The notes: generated by a model from the sequence alone, not told the origin. 64,000 nt of DNA from DASRDR01 sp963812945 [NCBI: uncultured Candidatus Rokubacteria bacterium] (GCA_963812945.1 CAWEXD010000008.1:3162001-3226000); one strand, 5' to 3'; numbered from the stretch's first letter, positions 35,430 through 44,689 are shown. Made by a program: numbers and translations.

Positions 35430-37109
35430 GTGCGCAGCGACCGGACACCTGCCTGGAAGCCCGAGAATTGCGCAACGCTCACCGACCTGGTCGCCAGGCG
35501 CGCGGCGGCCGAGCCGGACGGCGTCTACTTCACGCTGTTCGGTACCCCCCTGACGGCCGCGCGGCTCCACGCGACGAGCCTCCGCTATGCCGGGGCCTTC
35601 CGCGCGCGCGGCATCGGGCCCGGCGACAAGGTGGCGATCGTCCTCCCGACCTGCGAGGAGTTCTTCTTCACGTTCTTCGGCGCCCTGGCGATCGGCGCCG
35701 TCCCGGTGCCCCTGTACCCGACCCTCGAGCCCGAGCTGAAGGCCCGGGTCTTCCGGAACTGCGAGGCCCGGGCGGTCGTGACCATCGACTGGTTCCGCGC
35801 CGACGTCGAAGCCGCCCAGGCGGGAGCGCCGGATCTCCGGGATCTGGTGACCCCGGACGTCCTGGACGCGGGACACCCCGTGGCCGCCACGGTCCGGGCC
35901 GGCGACGACGACCTCTGCTTCCTCCAGTACACCTCCGGCAGTACCTCCGTTCCCCGTGGTGTCGCGCTCACCCACCGGAACGTGATGGCCACCGTCCGGA
36001 TGATGGTCGACGTGGTGGCGGTGACGCCCGCTGACAGGCTGGTGAGCTGGCTCCCGCTCTACCACGACATGGGGCTCATCGGTCTCGCCTTCGGGGCCTT
36101 GTACACGGGCGCCGCCCTCATGCTCCTCCCGCCCGACCTCCGCAATCCTCGCGTGTGGCTCGAGGCGATCACCGAGCACCGGGCGTCCGTCACGGTGTCC
36201 CCGGACTTCGGCTATCGCAACTGCGTCCGTAACATCCACGACACCGCCGGCCTCGACCTCTCGAGCTTGCGCATGGCGCTCTCGGGCGCGGAGCCCGTCC
36301 GGCTCTCGACGATCCGGGCGTTCCAGCAGCGCTTCGGGGTGGGCGACATCATCGCGCCGGCCTACGGGCTGGCCGAGGCCACGCTGGCTGTGGCCGTCTG
36401 GCCGCACGGGCAGCCGGTGCGCGTCGATGCCTCGGGGCGCTTCGTCTCGGTGGGGCGCCCATGCCCGGGCGTACGGGTGGAGATCGCCGGGCCCGACGGC
36501 GCCGGCCGCGCGCGGCCGGGCGTGGTCGGCGAGATCCTGGTCCAGAGCCCCGGAGTGATGCAGGGCTACCATCGCGACCCCGAGGCCACGGCCCGAGTCC
36601 TGCGGGACGGGTGGCTCCACACCGGCGACCTGGGATTCGTCGACGCCGAGGGTCACCTGTTCGTCACCGGCCGCATCCGGGACGTCATCATCGTGCGCGG
36701 CCAGAACGTCGTCCCGGGTGACATCGAAGACGCCGTGGACGATGTCGTCGGCGTCCGCTACTCCGCGGCCGTCGGGATCGAGAGCGAGCGCACCGGCACC
36801 CAGCGCCTGCACGTGGTCGCGGAGGTGCGGGGCGACGCGCCGACGGAAGACGAGCTCGCGCGCATCGCGCACGACGTCACCCAGGCCGTCCGGCGGCGGA
36901 GCGGGCTCAGGCCCGCGCGCATCCTCCTGGTCCGGCCGCAAACGATCCCCAAGACGTCGAGCGGCAAGATCCAGCGCGCGGCGCTCGTCACGATGGTCGT
37001 CGAGGGGCGGGTGGAGGGCCGGGTCCTCCACCAGACGGGGGCCGCGGGTCACGAGTCGGACGCCGCCATCGGCGACCGCCCCATCGGCGACCGCCCCGTC
37101 CGCCATTGA
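35430..37109 (+). CDS. Fatty acyl-AMP ligase (adenylate-forming enzyme)
   Basis: A 559-residue member of the acyl-adenylate family. It activates a fatty or other acid with ATP, usually passing it to an acyl carrier protein or polyketide/peptide synthase. Motifs: phosphate loop YTSGSTSVPRGVAL, LPLYHDMGLIG, GAEPVRLSTI, AYGLAEATLAV, GWLHTGDLGF, GQNVVPGDIEDAV and the catalytic lysine in KTSSGKIQR. The LYHDMGL motif and the GLAEATL core point to fatty acyl-AMP ligases more than acyl-CoA synthetases. No carrier protein or megasynthase gene lies nearby. The C-terminus ends with a short duplicated IGDRPIGDRP tail. The GTG start lacks a strong ribosome site. The lemA gene begins 19 bp downstream. Confidence 0.9.
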   Translation: MRSDRTPAWKPENCATLTDLVARRAAAEPDGVYFTLFGTPLTAARLHATSLRYAGAFRARGIGPGDKVAIVLPTCEEFFFTFFGALAIGAVPVPLYPTLEPELKARVFRNCEARAVVTIDWFRADVEAAQAGAPDLRDLVTPDVLDAGHPVAATVRAGDDDLCFLQYTSGSTSVPRGVALTHRNVMATVRMMVDVVAVTPADRLVSWLPLYHDMGLIGLAFGALYTGAALMLLPPDLRNPRVWLEAITEHRASVTVSPDFGYRNCVRNIHDTAGLDLSSLRMALSGAEPVRLSTIRAFQQRFGVGDIIAPAYGLAEATLAVAVWPHGQPVRVDASGRFVSVGRPCPGVRVEIAGPDGAGRARPGVVGEILVQSPGVMQGYHRDPEATARVLRDGWLHTGDLGFVDAEGHLFVTGRIRDVIIVRGQNVVPGDIEDAVDDVVGVRYSAAVGIESERTGTQRLHVVAEVRGDAPTEDELARIAHDVTQAVRRRSGLRPARILLVRPQTIPKTSSGKIQRAALVTMVVEGRVEGRVLHQTGAAGHESDAAIGDRPIGDRPVRH

Positions 37110-37128
37110 ACGGCGCCGTGCCAGAAGG

Positions 37129-37686
37129 ATGAGCGGCGTCATCGCCCTCGCCCTGGTCGCCGTCGTCGTGGGCGCGGGAATCTGGCTCTACAACAGTCTC
37201 GTGGGGCTCCGGAACCAGGTCCGGAGCGCGTGGGCCCAGATCGACGTCCAGCTCAAGCGCCGCCACGACCTCGTCCCCAACCTGGTCGCGGCCGTCGAGG
37301 GCTACCTCCGGCACGAGCGGGAGCTCTTCGAGCGCATCGCGGCCGCGCGGACGCGCGCGCTCGCGGCCACCGGAGCCGGGGCGATCGGCGCCGCGGAGGG
37401 AGCGCTCAGCCAGGCGGTCGGCGGGCTGCTCGCCGTGATGGAGCGCTACCCCGACCTCAAGGCGAACCAGAACGTCCTCGCGCTGCAGGAGGAGCTCGTC
37501 ACGACCGAGAACCGGATCGGCTTCGCACGGCAGCTCTACAACGACCTGGCCGCTCGCTTCAACACGCGGCAGCAGATCTTCCCGGCCAATCTCGTGGCCG
37601 GCGCGCTGGGCTTCCAGCCGGCCGAGTTCTTCCAGGCGGACGCGACGGAGCGCCAGCTCACAAAGATCGCCTTCGGCTCGCGGTGA
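37129..37686 (+). CDS. lemA: LemA family membrane protein
   Basis: A 185-residue protein with one N-terminal membrane anchor (VIALALVAVVVGAGIWLY) and a LemA coiled-helical domain. Typical phrases are VGLRNQVRSAWAQIDVQLKRR, DLVPNLV and ENRIGFARQLYND. The function of LemA proteins is poorly understood; the helical domain is thought to face the periplasm or outside. An AGAAGG ribosome site supports this ATG. Its stop codon overlaps a GTG and lies just before the ATG of the M48 protease gene, the usual LemA-HtpX pairing. This points to a membrane-quality or envelope-stress function. Confidence 0.92.
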   Translation: MSGVIALALVAVVVGAGIWLYNSLVGLRNQVRSAWAQIDVQLKRRHDLVPNLVAAVEGYLRHERELFERIAAARTRALAATGAGAIGAAEGALSQAVGGLLAVMERYPDLKANQNVLALQEELVTTENRIGFARQLYNDLAARFNTRQQIFPANLVAGALGFQPAEFFQADATERQLTKIAFGSR

Positions 37687-37691
37687 CGGCG

Positions 37692-38765
37692 ATGGCCGAG
37701 GACGATCGGCCGCCCGCCGCGTCATCGGGTGGCCCCGCGCGCCCGGCGGCCGCCGGCAACCTCTTCGACGAGCAGCGGCGGAACCGGCGCGACACCTGGC
37801 TCCTCATCGGGGGCTTCGTCCTGCTCCTGGCCTTCGTCGGATTCGGCTTCGATCTCTTCGTCATCGGCGCGCGCGGCGCCGCCAACGCCGGCGGCGTGCC
37901 GGTCCCCTTCCCGTACGCGGCCAGCGCGGCGGCGCTCTTCGGCGCCGGCTCGGCGTGGGTTGGCTACCGCTTCGGCGACCGCGCCGTGCTCGCGTCAAGC
38001 TTCGCGCGGCCGGTCACCGCCGACGACGCCTCGCCCCAGGTCAAGCGCCTCATGAACGTGGTCGCCGAGATGGCGATCGCGTCCGGGCTCCCCATGCCGC
38101 GCGTCCATCTCATCGACGATCCGGATCCGAACGCGTTCGCCACCGGGCGCGGCCCGGACCACGCGTCCATCGCGGTCACGACCGGGCTCCTGGCGGCGAT
38201 GGACCGGGACGAGCTCCAGGGCGTGGTCGCGCACGAGGTGGCCCACGTCCGGAACTACGACATCCGGAAGATGACCATCGTGGCGGCGCTGCTGGGCGCC
38301 CTGCTCCTCCTGAGCGACTGGGGAACGCGATTCCGGCTCGGCGTGCCCTCCTCCGGGGACTCGGGCCGGGGCTCGGGCGCGAAGCGGCGCGAGGGCGGCA
38401 CGGCGGCCGGGCCTCTCGCGCTCGTCCTGCTCGGGCTCTGGCTGCTGACGGTGCTCCTGGCTCCCCTGATCGGCCGGCTCCTTGCGACGGCGGTCTCGCG
38501 CCGCCGCGAGTACCTGGCCGACGCGTCCGGCGCGGAGCTGACCAGGAACCCCCTCGGTCTCGCCAGCGCGCTCAGGAAGCTCGAGGCGGCGGGCGCGCCG
38601 ACCGTGCGCATCCACCGGGGCACGGCTCACCTCTGCATCGCCGACCCGCTCGGCCGCGCCGTGAACGAGCGCGACGGCTGGCTCGCCGACTTCCTCGGCA
38701 CGCACCCGCCCATCGCCGAGCGCATCGCGCGGCTCCAAGCGATGGGCTACCAGCCCCGCTCCTAG
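37692..38765 (+). CDS. M48-family membrane metalloprotease, HtpX-like
   Basis: A 357-residue zinc metallopeptidase. Two N-terminal membrane helices (WLLIGGFVLLLAFVGFGFDL and the segment near AASAAALFGAGSAW) precede the catalytic domain. Two further helices follow it, near LLGALLLL and LVLLGLWLLTVLLAPLIGRL. The zinc motif is HEVAHVRNYD, with a third ligand expected in RREYLADASGAEL. The family degrades misfolded membrane proteins or processes envelope substrates. The start is ATG 37692 (MAEDDRPP); a GTG at 37683 that overlaps the lemA stop is an alternative. It pairs with lemA as in many bacteria. Confidence 0.9.
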   Translation: MAEDDRPPAASSGGPARPAAAGNLFDEQRRNRRDTWLLIGGFVLLLAFVGFGFDLFVIGARGAANAGGVPVPFPYAASAAALFGAGSAWVGYRFGDRAVLASSFARPVTADDASPQVKRLMNVVAEMAIASGLPMPRVHLIDDPDPNAFATGRGPDHASIAVTTGLLAAMDRDELQGVVAHEVAHVRNYDIRKMTIVAALLGALLLLSDWGTRFRLGVPSSGDSGRGSGAKRREGGTAAGPLALVLLGLWLLTVLLAPLIGRLLATAVSRRREYLADASGAELTRNPLGLASALRKLEAAGAPTVRIHRGTAHLCIADPLGRAVNERDGWLADFLGTHPPIAERIARLQAMGYQPRS

Positions 38766-38824
38766 CCCGGGCCCGATTGGGGTACGCTTCTCGGCGTGAG
38801 CCAGCTCGTCAGGGGGAGGCGTCC

Positions 38825-39847
38825 GTGAAGATCGACGTGGACCTGGCCATCGACGGTCTCGGCGACGTCCCGGCGATCGCCCGGGAGGCGGAAGCCCTGG
38901 GCTTCGAAGGGCTCTGGACGGCGGAGACCCGCCACGACCCCTTCCTGCCGCTGGCGCTGGCCGCCGAGCACACGCGCCGCGTGAGCCTGGGAACGGCGAT
39001 CGCGGTCGCCTTTCCCCGGAGCCCCACCGTGGTCGCGCACACGGCGTGGGATCTCCAAGCGGCATCGGGGGGGCGCCTGATCCTCGGCCTCGGCACCCAG
39101 GTGAAGGGCCACATCGAGCGGCGGTTCTCCGTCAAGTGGACCGCCCCGGGGCCGCGGCTCCGCGAGTACATCCTCGCTCTCCGGGCGATCTGGGACGCGT
39201 GGCAGGCGCGTGGCCCCGTGAATTTCCGGGGCGAGCACTACGCGGTCACGCTGATGACGCCGTTCTTTGCGCCAGGCCCGATCGAGCACCCGCGCATCCC
39301 CATCTACATCGCGGCCGTCAACGCCTACAACCTGCGACTGGCCGGGGAGCTCTGCGACGGGGTGCACCTCCACCCCTTCCACTCGGTCAAGTACCTGCGG
39401 GAGTTCGCGCTGCCCCACATCGAGTCCGGGCTCGCCAAGGCGGGCCGGTCGCGGGAGGCGCTGACGCTGGCGACCTCGGTCTTCATGGTCACGGGCCGGG
39501 ATGGCGCCGAGACGCGGCGCGCCCGCGAGCACGCCCGCACCCAGATCGCCTTCTACGCGTCGACCCGGACGTACGAGCCGGTGCTGGCCGCGCACGGCTG
39601 GCAGGATCTGACGCCGCGGCTCCACCGGAAGTCGGTCGAGGGGGACTGGGCGGGGATGGCGGCGCTGGTCACGGACGAGATGCTCGAGGTCTTCGCGGTC
39701 GAGGCGCCGCTCGACGGCCTCCGGGCCGCGCTCGACGAGCGGTACGCGGGACTCCTCGACCGGATCGGGCCGTACGTCGCCCTCGACCGCCGCACGACCC
39801 CCGAGGAGCTGCGAGGCTTCGCGAAGGCGCTCCGCGTCGGAACCTGA
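38825..39847 (+). CDS. LLM-class F420-dependent oxidoreductase
   Basis: A 340-residue luciferase-like TIM-barrel protein. It resembles the TIGR03617-type F420-dependent oxidoreductases: VDLAIDGLGDVPAIAREAEALGFEGLWTAET at the N-terminus (given here as VDLAIDGLG and AREAEALGFEGLWTAE), then HPFHSVKYLREF and a C-terminal ADERY-like helix. The family uses reduced F420 or FMN on diverse small molecules; the substrate is unknown. The GTG start has an AGGGGGAGG ribosome site five bases upstream, making it the best choice. No F420-biosynthesis gene is nearby. A -10-like TACGCT lies 30-40 bp upstream. Confidence 0.87.
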   Translation: MKIDVDLAIDGLGDVPAIAREAEALGFEGLWTAETRHDPFLPLALAAEHTRRVSLGTAIAVAFPRSPTVVAHTAWDLQAASGGRLILGLGTQVKGHIERRFSVKWTAPGPRLREYILALRAIWDAWQARGPVNFRGEHYAVTLMTPFFAPGPIEHPRIPIYIAAVNAYNLRLAGELCDGVHLHPFHSVKYLREFALPHIESGLAKAGRSREALTLATSVFMVTGRDGAETRRAREHARTQIAFYASTRTYEPVLAAHGWQDLTPRLHRKSVEGDWAGMAALVTDEMLEVFAVEAPLDGLRAALDERYAGLLDRIGPYVALDRRTTPEELRGFAKALRVGT

Positions 39848-39890
39848 CTCCGTCCCGCCGGCGGCGGGTCGGTCACAAGGAGAGAACGGC

Positions 39891-40106
39891 ATGGTCAAGC
39901 TCTTGGGCGTGGCGCTCATCGTGCTGGGGGTGGTCGCGCTGGTCTACGAGGGCATCACCTACACGACCCGCGAGAAGGTCCTGGACATCGGGCCGCTCAA
40001 GGCGGAGGTCAAGCACAAGAAGACGATCCCCCTGTCGCCCGTCGTGGGCGTCGCGGCGCTGGCGGGCGGGGTCGTCCTCCTGCTGGTGGCCGGGCGCCGC
40101 TCCTAG
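39891..40106 (+). CDS. Small conserved membrane protein (DUF3185-like)
   Basis: A 71-residue protein with two predicted membrane helices (LLGVALIVLGVVALVY and SPVVGVAALAGGVVLLLV) joined by a charged segment (TTREKVLDIGPLKAEVKHK). An AAGGAG ribosome site ten bases upstream supports the ATG. Similar small proteins occur in many Gram-negative genomes and are usually annotated as conserved hypothetical. Orientation and function are unknown. It lies 44 bp after the LLM oxidoreductase gene and converges on sthA. Confidence 0.8.
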   Translation: MVKLLGVALIVLGVVALVYEGITYTTREKVLDIGPLKAEVKHKKTIPLSPVVGVAALAGGVVLLLVAGRRS

Positions 40107-40143
40107 CGCGGGCTCGCCGCAGCGGCCGCGAACGGGGGTCGGA

Positions 40144-41514
40144 TCAGGCCGAAAGCTTGTTGGCCGCGTCGAGGGCGGCCACCTTGTAGCACTCCGCGAG
40201 GGTCGGGTAGTTGAAGACGGTGTGCATGAAGTACTCGAGGCCTCCGCCGAGCCCCAGGACGGCCTGGCCGATGTGGATCAGCTCGGTGGCCTGGGTGCCG
40301 ATCGCATGGGCGCCGAGGAGCCGGCGGTCGTCGCGGTGGAACAGCATCTTGAAGAGCCCGCTGTCGTCCCCCAGGATCTGGCCGCGCGCGATCTCGCGGT
40401 ACCGGGCCACGCCGATCTCGTAGGGGATCTTCCCGGCCGTGAGCTCCTGCTCGGTGGCGCCGACCATCGAGATCTCCGGGATGGCGTAGATCCCCACCGG
40501 GAAGTGCGACCCCATCGGCCCGGCGGCGACGCCGAAGGCGTGACACGCGGCGAGCCGCCCCTGCTCGCTCGACGTCGCCGCCAGGCTCGGGTAGCCGATC
40601 ACGTCCCCGGCCGCGTAGATGTGGGGGACCGCCGTGCGGAAGTCCGCGTCGACGGCGAGACGGCCCCGCTCGCCGACGCTGAGGCCGGCGGCGGGGAGGT
40701 TCAGGTCGTCGGTCGCCCCCGTGCGGCCCGCCGAGAAGAGCACGAGGTCGGACACGATGCGCTTCCCCGACTCGAGGAACAGCACGCCGCGCCGGGGCGG
40801 CCCCGCCGACACCTCGAACCGCTCCACCGTCTCGCCGAAGCGGAACGTGACGTTGCGCTTCCGCATCTGGTGGACGAGCTCGTCGACGATCTCGCGGTCG
40901 ACGAAGTCGAGCAGCCGGTCCCGCCGCTCGACGACCGTCACCTCGACGCCGAGGACGGCGAAGATCGACGCGTACTCGATCCCGATGACGCCGCCGCCCA
41001 CCACGGTCATCGCCCGGGGCAGGCGCTTGAGGCCGACGATCTCGTCGCTCGTGATCGCCACCTCGCCGTCGAGGACCGCCCCGGGCGGGGTGACGGCCCG
41101 GGTGCCGACCGCGACCACGATCGAGGCGGCGCGCACCGCCCGGGCCCCGGACTCCGAGCGGACTTCGAGCGTGTGGGGATCCTGGAACCGCGCCTCGCCC
41201 CGGATCACGGTGACGTCGTTCCGGCGGAGCTGGTCGTCCAGGACCTCGATCTCCCGGCGGACGACGTCACTGACGCGCGCGAGGAGCTCCCCGGCGGTCG
41301 GGCGGGCGCCGGGCCCGGGCGTGCGGACCGCCCACACCGCCTCCCGGAACGTCTTGCTCGGGATGGTCCCGGTCTCGACGCAGATGCCGCCCACGCACCG
41401 GTTCTTCTCGATCAGCGCGGCGCGCTTGCCGAGCTTGGCCGCCTGGACGGCGGCCCGCTGACCCGCCGGACCGCTCCCGATCGCCACCAGGTCGAAGTCG
41501 AAGGTCTCGCTCAT
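40144..41514 (-). CDS. sthA: Soluble pyridine nucleotide transhydrogenase-like flavoprotein
   Basis: A 456-residue FAD-dependent oxidoreductase of the lipoamide-dehydrogenase superfamily. SthA equilibrates NADPH and NAD+. The FAD motif is GSGPAGQRAA (13-22), the second nucleotide-binding site VVGGGVIGIEYASIF, and the FAD-binding AAGDVIGYP. The active site reads CVGGICVETGTIPSK: the second cysteine of the usual CxxxxC redox disulfide is replaced by Thr, as expected for SthA and not for lipoamide dehydrogenase. C-terminal dimerisation sequence LGAHAIGTQATELIH is present. A minus-strand -10-like TACAGT at 41524-41529 ends nine bases before the ATG. It follows the SnoaL-like gene region by 62 bp on the same strand only as the next gene in direction of transcription. 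Confidence 0.9.
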   Translation of the reverse strand: MSETFDFDLVAIGSGPAGQRAAVQAAKLGKRAALIEKNRCVGGICVETGTIPSKTFREAVWAVRTPGPGARPTAGELLARVSDVVRREIEVLDDQLRRNDVTVIRGEARFQDPHTLEVRSESGARAVRAASIVVAVGTRAVTPPGAVLDGEVAITSDEIVGLKRLPRAMTVVGGGVIGIEYASIFAVLGVEVTVVERRDRLLDFVDREIVDELVHQMRKRNVTFRFGETVERFEVSAGPPRRGVLFLESGKRIVSDLVLFSAGRTGATDDLNLPAAGLSVGERGRLAVDADFRTAVPHIYAAGDVIGYPSLAATSSEQGRLAACHAFGVAAGPMGSHFPVGIYAIPEISMVGATEQELTAGKIPYEIGVARYREIARGQILGDDSGLFKMLFHRDDRRLLGAHAIGTQATELIHIGQAVLGLGGGLEYFMHTVFNYPTLAECYKVAALDAANKLSA

Positions 41515-41576
41515 CGCGTCTGCACTGTACTCCGAACGGATCGCCGCCGGGGGGCGCGCGCGGGCCGGGCAGTCAC

Positions 41577-41969
41577 TCAGACGGCTCCCAGAGCCGCCTG
41601 CATCGCCGGGACGTCGATGTACACCTCGAGCCGCGCAAGCCGCCCGTCCCGCTCGCTCCAGACGTGGACGACGGCCGCGTCGAAGGCGGCGCCGCTCGCC
41701 CGGATGTGTCCGCGTGTCCGGCCGACCGCCGCCACGTGGTCGCCGGCGTCGATGAGGCGCTCGACGCTCAGCGTGGAGTCGGCCGCGGCGACGAGCCGCC
41801 CGAAGAACTCGCGGGCGCCCTCGTGCCCGCGGTAGTGCCCGCCCCAGGGCACGAGCTCGGTCTGCCGGATCTCGACGTCCGCGTGGAGCAGGGCGAAGAC
41901 GGCCGCGACGTCCCGCCGCGCGTACGCGGCGTACACCTCGCTGACGAGCCGGAGGCTCGAGGCGGCCAC
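41577..41969 (-). CDS. SnoaL/NTF2-like small protein
   Basis: A 130-residue protein with the cone-shaped NTF2-like alpha+beta fold. Features are the N-terminal helix pair (LRLVSEVYAAYARRDVAAVFALL), the strand region ADVEIRQTELVPWGGHYRGH and the final strand pair around FDAAVVHVWSERDGRL. Relatives are annotated nuclear transport factor 2 family or ketosteroid-isomerase-like; many are enzymes or ligand-binding proteins of unknown substrate. It starts 11 bp after the aldolase gene ends, so co-transcription is likely. No catalytic motif is diagnostic. Confidence 0.82.
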   Translation of the reverse strand: MAASSLRLVSEVYAAYARRDVAAVFALLHADVEIRQTELVPWGGHYRGHEGAREFFGRLVAAADSTLSVERLIDAGDHVAAVGRTRGHIRASGAAFDAAVVHVWSERDGRLARLEVYIDVPAMQAALGAV

Positions 41970-41980
41970 CCGCGGCGCGC

Positions 41981-42631
41981 CTACAGGGTCACGCCGGCCT
42001 TCTGCCAGTCCTCGAGGAAGCGCTTGAGCCCGATGTCGGTCAGCGGGTGCTTGATGAGCTGCTGGAAGACGGCGAACGGCAGGGTCGCGACGTCCGCCCC
42101 GGCCAGGGCCGCGTCCACGACGTGGAGCGGGTTCCGAAGGGAGGCCGCGAGGATCTTGGTCTCGAAGCCGTAATTGTCGTAGATCTTCCGGATCGTCCGG
42201 ATCAGGTCCATCCCGACATGGGAGATGTCGTCGAGGCGCCCGAGGAACGGGCTCACGTAGGTCGCCCCGGCCTTCGCGACGAGCAGCGCCTGGCTGGGCG
42301 AGAAGCAGAGCGTCAGGTTCAGCCGGATCCCCTCGCTCCGGAGGATCCGGAGCGCCTTGAGACCCTCCACCGTGGTCGGCAGCTTGACCACGACGTTGGG
42401 CGCGATCTTCGCAAGCTCACGCCCCTGCTGGACCATGCCGTCGCTGTCGGTGGCGACGACCTCGAGGCTCACGGGCCCGTCCACGATCCGGCAGATCTCC
42501 TCGACCAGGTCGCGGAACGGCCGCTTCTCCTTGGCGACCAGCGACGGATTGGTGGTCGCGCCGTCGAGGAGGCCCATCGCGGTCGCCTCCTTGAGCTCGG
42601 TCACGCTGGCGGTGTCGAGGAAGATCTTCAT
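41981..42631 (-). CDS. fsa: Transaldolase-like fructose-6-phosphate aldolase
   Basis: A 216-residue class I aldolase of the short transaldolase family. The Schiff-base lysine is Lys83 (VVVKLPTT). Other landmarks are [48 protein letters not shown] and the C-terminal [11 protein letters not shown]. Members either cleave fructose-6-phosphate or work as transaldolase in the pentose phosphate pathway; sequence alone does not separate the two. A GGGGGGA ribosome site precedes the ATG. The gene starts 16 bp after the cyclophilin-like gene and precedes the SnoaL-like gene by 11 bp, giving a compact three-gene run. Confidence 0.93.
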   Translation of the reverse strand: MKIFLDTASVTELKEATAMGLLDGATTNPSLVAKEKRPFRDLVEEICRIVDGPVSLEVVATDSDGMVQQGRELAKIAPNVVVKLPTTVEGLKALRILRSEGIRLNLTLCFSPSQALLVAKAGATYVSPFLGRLDDISHVGMDLIRTIRKIYDNYGFETKILAASLRNPLHVVDAALAGADVATLPFAVFQQLIKHPLTDIGLKRFLEDWQKAGVTL

Positions 42632-42647
42632 CGCGTCCCCCCAGTCC

Positions 42648-43085
42648 TCATCGGCCTGACCTCCGGCCCGCCTCGGTCCCCGTCGTCGTGTGCTTGGCCG
42701 CGGGTTCTCCCGCCTCCACTCGCTCGAGACGCACCCGCTCGCCGGCCCGCACTACCTTGAACACCTTGGGATCCCCCTCCACCCGCCCGAACACGTTCAC
42801 GGGGCTCGCGGGCCGGCACTCGGTGCCGCGGCTGGCCGGCGTCGGCCCGAAGAAGATGCAGAACGCCCGGCCCGGCGGCCAGTATCCGAGATCGCCCAGG
42901 CCGACCACGGGCTGGGCCTCGTCCTCCGCGAGCGAGACGGGCACCGGGAAGTAGACCTCGTCGCCCCACGTCTGGGCGGCCGCCTCGATGGGGAGCGCGT
43001 CCCAGATCGCCCGCGCCGTGGGCGAGTCGTCGAGCGTCGCCCGCACCGCGAGCGAGCCCGCCACGATCCGGAGCGCCTTCCCCAC
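42648..43085 (-). CDS. Cyclophilin-like fold protein (TM1367/DUF369 type)
   Basis: A 145-residue protein resembling the small cyclophilin-like family that includes TM1367. Visible features are the opening strand [41 protein letters not shown], and the [20 protein letters not shown] motif, which is the family hallmark. The C-terminal tail is charged. Whether these proteins have peptidyl-prolyl isomerase activity is uncertain, because key cyclophilin residues are not all conserved. The GTG start follows a TAGACT -10 box by seven bases and has no ribosome site, so a leaderless message is likely. It heads the aldolase and SnoaL-like genes. Confidence 0.78.
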   Translation of the reverse strand: MGKALRIVAGSLAVRATLDDSPTARAIWDALPIEAAAQTWGDEVYFPVPVSLAEDEAQPVVGLGDLGYWPPGRAFCIFFGPTPASRGTECRPASPVNVFGRVEGDPKVFKVVRAGERVRLERVEAGEPAAKHTTTGTEAGRRSGR

Positions 43086-43092
43086 GGGGATC

Positions 43093-43122
43093 AGTCTACC
43101 GCCGCGCCGCGCGCCGCGGCAA
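43093..43122 (-). promoter_or_regulatory. Candidate leaderless-type promoter of the cyclophilin-like gene
   Basis: Minus-strand TTGCCG (43117-43122), 18-bp spacer, TAGACT (43093-43098), then 7 nt to the GTG start at 43085. Confidence 0.4.
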
Positions 43123-43203
43123 CCGGCGCCCCCGGCGCGCGACGTCCGCCGGGCGGCCGCGTGGCCCGGCCGGCGAGACCGCCGATCCGGAGGCGTCCGC
43201 CGG

Positions 43204-43232
43204 TTGACCCTGGTTCGGCGGCCCCCTACCAT
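43204..43232 (+). promoter_or_regulatory. Candidate promoter of the M20 peptidase gene
   Basis: TTGACC (43204-43209), 17-bp spacer, TACCAT (43227-43232), about 43 bp before the ATG at 43276. A GGGGGA ribosome site precedes the ATG. Confidence 0.45.
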
Positions 43233-43275
43233 TGGCTCCAACGAAGCCACCGTCACGCTCCCCGGGGGACATGCC

Positions 43276-44616
43276 ATGCCGCTCGACCAGCTGACCGCGG
43301 AACCCACCGAGCTGCTCCGGACGATGATCCGGAACCACTGCGTCAACGACGACACCATCGGCTCGGGGCAGGAGATCCGGAACGTCCAGGCGCTGGAGGA
43401 TTACTTCGCGGGCTCGGGCCTCACCTGCCGGCGGTTCGAGGCGGCGCCCGGCCGGGCGAGCCTCGTCGCGCGCATCGAGGGCCGGGACCCGGCCGCGCCG
43501 ACGCTCCTCCTCATGGGGCACACCGACGTCGTCCCGGCCAACCCCGCGGGCTGGCGCCGGGATCCGTTCGGCGGGGATCTGGTCGACGACATCGTCTGGG
43601 GCCGCGGCGCCACGGACATGCTCAACCTCACCGCGACGATGGCCGTCGCCACCCGCCGCCTCGCGGTCTCGGGCTTCCGTCCCCGCGGGACGCTCGTGTA
43701 CCTCGCGGTCGCCGACGAGGAGGCCGGGGGCCTCTACGGGGCGCAGCACCTCACCGCGCACGCGCTCGACGCGGTCCGGGCCGACTACGTCATCACGGAG
43801 AGCGGCGGCGTGCCGGTGCCGACGCCGTCCGGCCCCGTCCTGCCGCTCACGGTCGGCGAGAAGGGCGTCAACTGGCGGCGGGTCATCGTCCGGGGCACGC
43901 CCGGCCACGGCTCGCGGCCCTTCCGGTCCGACAACGCGCTCGTCACCGCCGCCGAGGCCGTCCGGCGGATCGCCGCGTACCAGCCGAAGGCGCGCATCCT
44001 CGACGTCTGGCGGCGCTACGTGGACGCCGTCCAGCCCGACCGGGAGCTGGCGGCCGCGCTGACCGACCCCGAGCGCGTGCTGGACGCGGCCCGGCGCATG
44101 GAGAGCCTCGGCCTCGCGCAGATGGCCCACGCCTCCACGCACACCACGTTCTCGCCGAACCTGGTGCGCGGCGGGAGCAAGGTGAACACGGTCCCCGATC
44201 GCATCGAGATCGACGTGGACATCCGGGCGCTCCCCGGCGTGACCCCGGCCGAGGTGGACGCCATGCTCGACCAGGCGCTCGGCGACCTCCGGGGGCGCGT
44301 GACCGTGGAGTCCATCGGCCGCGAGGAAGGCTCGCTCACGTCGCCCGACACCCCTCTGGTCGACACGCTCCGGCGCGTGACGCGGGCGCTGGTCCCCGGC
44401 AGCCACATCGTGCCGCGCCTCACGGTGGGCGCGACCGACGCGCGTTTCTTCCGCATGCACGGCATCCCGGCCTACGGCTTCGGCCTGCACTCCCCGCGCA
44501 TCCCCCACGCGGAGTACCCGCTCATGTTCCACGGCAACGACGAGCGGGTCGACGTCGAGAGCCTCCGGCTCTCGGCCACGATGTGGGAAGCGCTCTGCCG
44601 CGAATTCCTGGGTTGA
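43276..44616 (+). CDS. M20-family metallopeptidase (ArgE/DapE/CPG2-like)
   Basis: A 446-residue dinuclear zinc hydrolase. Metal-binding motifs are LLMGHTDVVP, WGRGATDMLN and ADEEAGG, followed by the lid domain with VIVRGTPGHGSRPF. The C-terminal histidine region is GFGLHSPRIPH. Family members remove N-acyl groups from amino acids or cleave peptides; ArgE and DapE activities cannot be told apart here. The start at MPLDQLTA has a GGGGGA ribosome site, and the upstream promoter supports a monocistronic message. The neighbouring 3' region is a scar-like zone of remnants. Confidence 0.9.
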   Translation: MPLDQLTAEPTELLRTMIRNHCVNDDTIGSGQEIRNVQALEDYFAGSGLTCRRFEAAPGRASLVARIEGRDPAAPTLLLMGHTDVVPANPAGWRRDPFGGDLVDDIVWGRGATDMLNLTATMAVATRRLAVSGFRPRGTLVYLAVADEEAGGLYGAQHLTAHALDAVRADYVITESGGVPVPTPSGPVLPLTVGEKGVNWRRVIVRGTPGHGSRPFRSDNALVTAAEAVRRIAAYQPKARILDVWRRYVDAVQPDRELAAALTDPERVLDAARRMESLGLAQMAHASTHTTFSPNLVRGGSKVNTVPDRIEIDVDIRALPGVTPAEVDAMLDQALGDLRGRVTVESIGREEGSLTSPDTPLVDTLRRVTRALVPGSHIVPRLTVGATDARFFRMHGIPAYGFGLHSPRIPHAEYPLMFHGNDERVDVESLRLSATMWEALCREFLG

Positions 44617-44689
44617 ACGGTCCGCCGGCGACCTCGTGTCCGGCCGGGAAGGATGGTTTGCGTCCATGCCGCAGATTGGCCAGGCACTT

